Positions 61,891 to 64,000 of a stretch of 64,000 nucleotides of DNA are shown here, piece after piece; positions within the stretch are counted from its first letter, which is position 1, and every line of letters starts with the position of its first letter. A program made the position numbers and the translations under genes. The notes beneath the pieces were generated by a model. The model was given only the letters and a program-made list of their open reading frames with translations, was not told the DNA's origin and did not search any database. The stretch is from Plasmodium malariae. Lineage: Eukaryota; Apicomplexa; Aconoidasida; Haemosporida; Plasmodiidae. The stretch covers positions 266,501 through 330,500 of the forward strand of contig NC_041780.1 in NCBI RefSeq assembly GCF_900090045.1, in the 5' to 3' direction.

Positions 61891-62580
61891 AAATAACAAT
61901 ATAATAAAATACAAATAATATTGTGTGCATTTGTAAATGCGCACATGTAGATTCATGAATGTCACTACTTCTTGTTGCACAACTCCTATTAGTTGCTGTA
62001 ATAACCTAGCACAGATGTTTACAAATAATTGCATTGCTTTTACACTTTTATATAATACAACTATAAATTATTCAAATAGTGGGATATATGAAGAATGAAT
62101 TGAAGTAAATATTGGAAGTAATAAATTACAAGCAACTAATTGCCACTAACTGTTACTACTTTTGCCTATTTTTCCATAATTTTTACTAATTGTTCGTGTT
62201 TTAATTTTCTTTACGCACAGCGCCTTTAAGTTTGTCAGGGCATTTAAATTATCTATTTTTCGTATACAATTATTATTTAAAAATAAACATTTTAAATTTT
62301 TAAATGTCGATAGTCCGTCTATATTATGAAACCCCTTCATGTGCAAATAGAGAACTTCATTCAACTCGTCGGTCTCGTATAAATTGTTCTCTGCAAGGAA
62401 GTGAGTTAAGTTGACAATATATAAGAACAATAACATATCTATACACATTAATATTTACGTTTGTGTAATAGTAATGAAGAAAAATAAATGATAAATCCAC
62501 CAACCGCTGCATATTTTTTTAATGTCTTTGTAGCACATCAACGATTTGCTTCCTTCGACAATGGTTCTTTCATTTTCCAT
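60536..62580 (-). CDS. Leucine-rich repeat protein, DNAAF1/ODA7-like (dynein arm assembly)
   Basis: Five exons: 62580-62505, 62390-62219, 61825-61663, 61329-60879, 60732-60536. Phases 1, 2, 0, 1 all match and the length is 1,059 nt (352 aa). Each junction restores a leucine-rich repeat: [14 protein letters not shown] spans exons 2/3, and [20 protein letters not shown] spans 3/4. SDS22-type repeats occupy about residues 30-165; an acidic insertion (about 166-215) follows; then an LRR cap ending [26 protein letters not shown] and a charged helix ([20 protein letters not shown]). The cap-plus-LDD pattern and length suit the DNAAF1 (LRRC50/ODA7) family, cytoplasmic factors that preassemble axonemal dynein arms; in malaria that would serve male gamete flagella. 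Another SDS22-like LRR protein is possible. Confidence 0.75.
61445..61572. repeat. 12-bp minisatellite TATATATAAATG in LRR-gene intron 3
   Basis: About ten units of GTATATATAAAT, directly continued by (TA)n at 61571-61606, entirely inside the intron 61330-61662. Confidence 0.93.
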
Positions 62581-63408
62581 CGTTTTCTCTATATTCTTTT
62601 TATTTCAAAAGTAGATACACGTGTGTATGTGTGTGTGTATATGTACGTGCTCCTGTACGTAATGTGCTTTGTGCGGGAGCGAAAAACAGACAAAATTTTA
62701 ATTAGTTTTCCATGTAACTATGAATGAGCAACGGAGAAATTTATCTCGGGCGATAAGCGAACAATCTAATACATATTGAAAGCACACACACAAACATGTA
62801 CACATGTATACATGTTCATATGTGTATATATGTATATATGTATGTGCGTATTCCCCCTTTTGTGTAAGATTAAAATTTTTTATTACCATGTTATGGACGC
62901 TGAAGACAAAGTAGTGAAAAAAAGGGGACGCATAAAATATAAAAAAAAAAAATAAATAAAATATATATTTTATTGGAAACCCTTTTCTCCTATATAAGGG
63001 GAAAAAAATCGTGCATAAAATTTCAACTTTCGATTAAAAGTTAAAAAGTTAGACAAATAGTTTGGTGAGCTTTTTTTGTGTAGCGAAGGAGACACTTGAA
63101 AAATTAGAAAAATAAATCAAAGAGAAATGGAAGAGAAATATAAAATAAATCAAAGTGAAATCAAAATGAAGCCATAAAGAAATCAAAAAAGGAATCGCTT
63201 TCTTTCTTCCTTTTTTTTTTTTTTTTTTATGTAAAATTATTACTTTTTTACTATAAAAAAGTTTAAAAAAAAAAAAAAAAAAAAAAAAAGAATTTCTTTT
63301 AAATATCTCAAGTGTATGTTTTGAGGCATTATTTAATTTCATAGGAATGAAATTTAAAGCAAAGAACTTGTTAATGCATGCTGCTATATGCGCATGTGCA
63401 TGTGTGTG

Positions 63409-63441
<33 letters not shown>

Positions 63442-63536
63442 AATGTATATATAAGTACATATGTATGCAAGCGCACACATTTTAGCTATCTCTTTCGGAC
63501 TAGGATTATAGCCCCAAGGAATGTCCAAACGGACGA
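62581..63536. other. Intergenic, tandem minus-strand genes
   Basis: LRR-gene upstream region and SMC4 3' flank. It contains poly(A)/poly(T) tracts (63211-63228, 63265-63290), (TA)n 63410-63437 and a short complementary pair GCTCC...GGGAGC near 62650-62680. No supported gene. Confidence 0.7.
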
Positions 63537-64000
63537 TTAGCTGCTTTGGTCCTCTTGAAATTTACTAGGGTTGAGGGTTATGCATTTGGTTATGTCATTG
63601 GTCTTATAAATGCCAATCATCCTATCACAAAGTTCGAACATTTGATTCCTCAAAGAAATTACAATGAACTGAGCATCATTCGTTTTTGTTTTTATGTAAT
63701 GTGAAATTATTGAGACATTCTTAAAATCAAGAGCTGCATCTATTTCATCCATAAAATAAATAGGATTTGGTTTAAAATAGTGAAGAGCAAAAACTAGAGC
63801 TAATGAGCTTAGAGTTTTTTCTCCACCTGACAAATTTTGTATATGCTTCCAACTTTTTTTAGGTGGTCTAACAGAAAATAATATTCCTTCATTAAATATT
63901 TCAGAGGAGTCAATAATTTCTAATTCTGCATCTCCACCTATTGCTATCATCTGATACATCTCTTTTAATTTGGATGAAATGATATTGAATGCAACTAGGA
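63537..64000 (-). CDS. SMC4: Condensin subunit SMC4, C-terminal end (partial)
   Basis: The reading frame is open to the window edge, so the gene starts beyond 64000; about 154 C-terminal residues are visible. It contains the C-terminal ATPase half-head: signature loop LSGGEKTLSSLALVFALH, Walker B YFMDEIDAALD with catalytic Glu, and the SLRNQMFELCDRMIGIYK switch region. Wording KEMYQMIAIGGDAELEIID and SVRPPKKSWKHIQNLSGGEK is characteristic of SMC4 rather than SMC1-3, 5 or 6. SMC4 pairs with SMC2 in condensin to compact mitotic chromosomes. Confidence 0.95.
   Translation of the reverse strand, partial: LVAFNIISSKLKEMYQMIAIGGDAELEIIDSSEIFNEGILFSVRPPKKSWKHIQNLSGGEKTLSSLALVFALHYFKPNPIYFMDEIDAALDFKNVSIISHYIKTKTNDAQFIVISLRNQMFELCDRMIGIYKTNDITKCITLNPSKFQEDQSS

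Overview
This is a nuclear chromosome segment from a malaria parasite (genus Plasmodium). Evidence read directly: very high A+T content, poly(dA) and (TA)n tracts between genes, Asn/Ser/Lys/Glu/Asp low-complexity insertions in proteins, short AT-rich introns with GTAAGT-like donors and TTTTAG-like acceptors, and clearly eukaryotic genes including one with an apicoplast-type leader. The gene order matches, from memory, P. falciparum chromosome 5 around the PI4K locus (roughly PF3D7_0509100 to PF3D7_0510200). Base composition fits an AT-rich human or primate Plasmodium (P. malariae or P. ovale type) better than P. vivax, but I cannot fix the species. I see no virus, insertion sequence, CRISPR array or rRNA, and recognise no tRNA.

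Layout, left to right: cyclophilin-WD40 protein (-, 1121-3448); 6.6 kb AT-rich divergent intergenic region; giant Asn-rich KH RNA-binding protein (+, 10036-18674) with a frame break in an Asn repeat; six-exon unknown gene (-, 21198-24566); NSE4-like kleisin (-, 25564-26589); phosphatidylinositol 4-kinase PI4K (-, 27940-34356, four exons); 3.1 kb repeat-filled intergenic region; seven-exon unknown gene (+, 37452-39833); apicoplast asparaginyl-tRNA synthetase (-, 40134-42642, two exons); EME1-like nuclease partner (-, 43534-44727); tentative small multi-exon gene (+, 45913-47728); RNA polymerase I largest subunit RPA1 (+, 47979-57133, three exons); small Lys-rich protein (+, 58678-59465); leucine-rich-repeat protein resembling DNAAF1/ODA7 (-, 60536-62580, five exons); C-terminal end of SMC4 (-, 63537 to window edge).

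The genes are not an operon. They are independent housekeeping and cell-biology genes: splicing (cyclophilin-WD40), RNA binding (KH), Smc5/6 and condensin chromosome maintenance (NSE4, SMC4), recombination (EME1-like), rRNA transcription (RPA1), Golgi/secretory phosphoinositide signalling (PI4K, a validated antimalarial drug target), apicoplast translation (AsnRS) and probably male-gamete axoneme assembly (DNAAF1-like). I reconstructed exons by hand. For the 780-aa unknown, PI4K, the 397-aa unknown, AsnRS, RPA1, the 153-aa protein and the LRR protein, intron phases agree across every junction and the spliced length divides by three. Introns and intergenic spaces are rich in 9-18 bp minisatellites and (TA)n.
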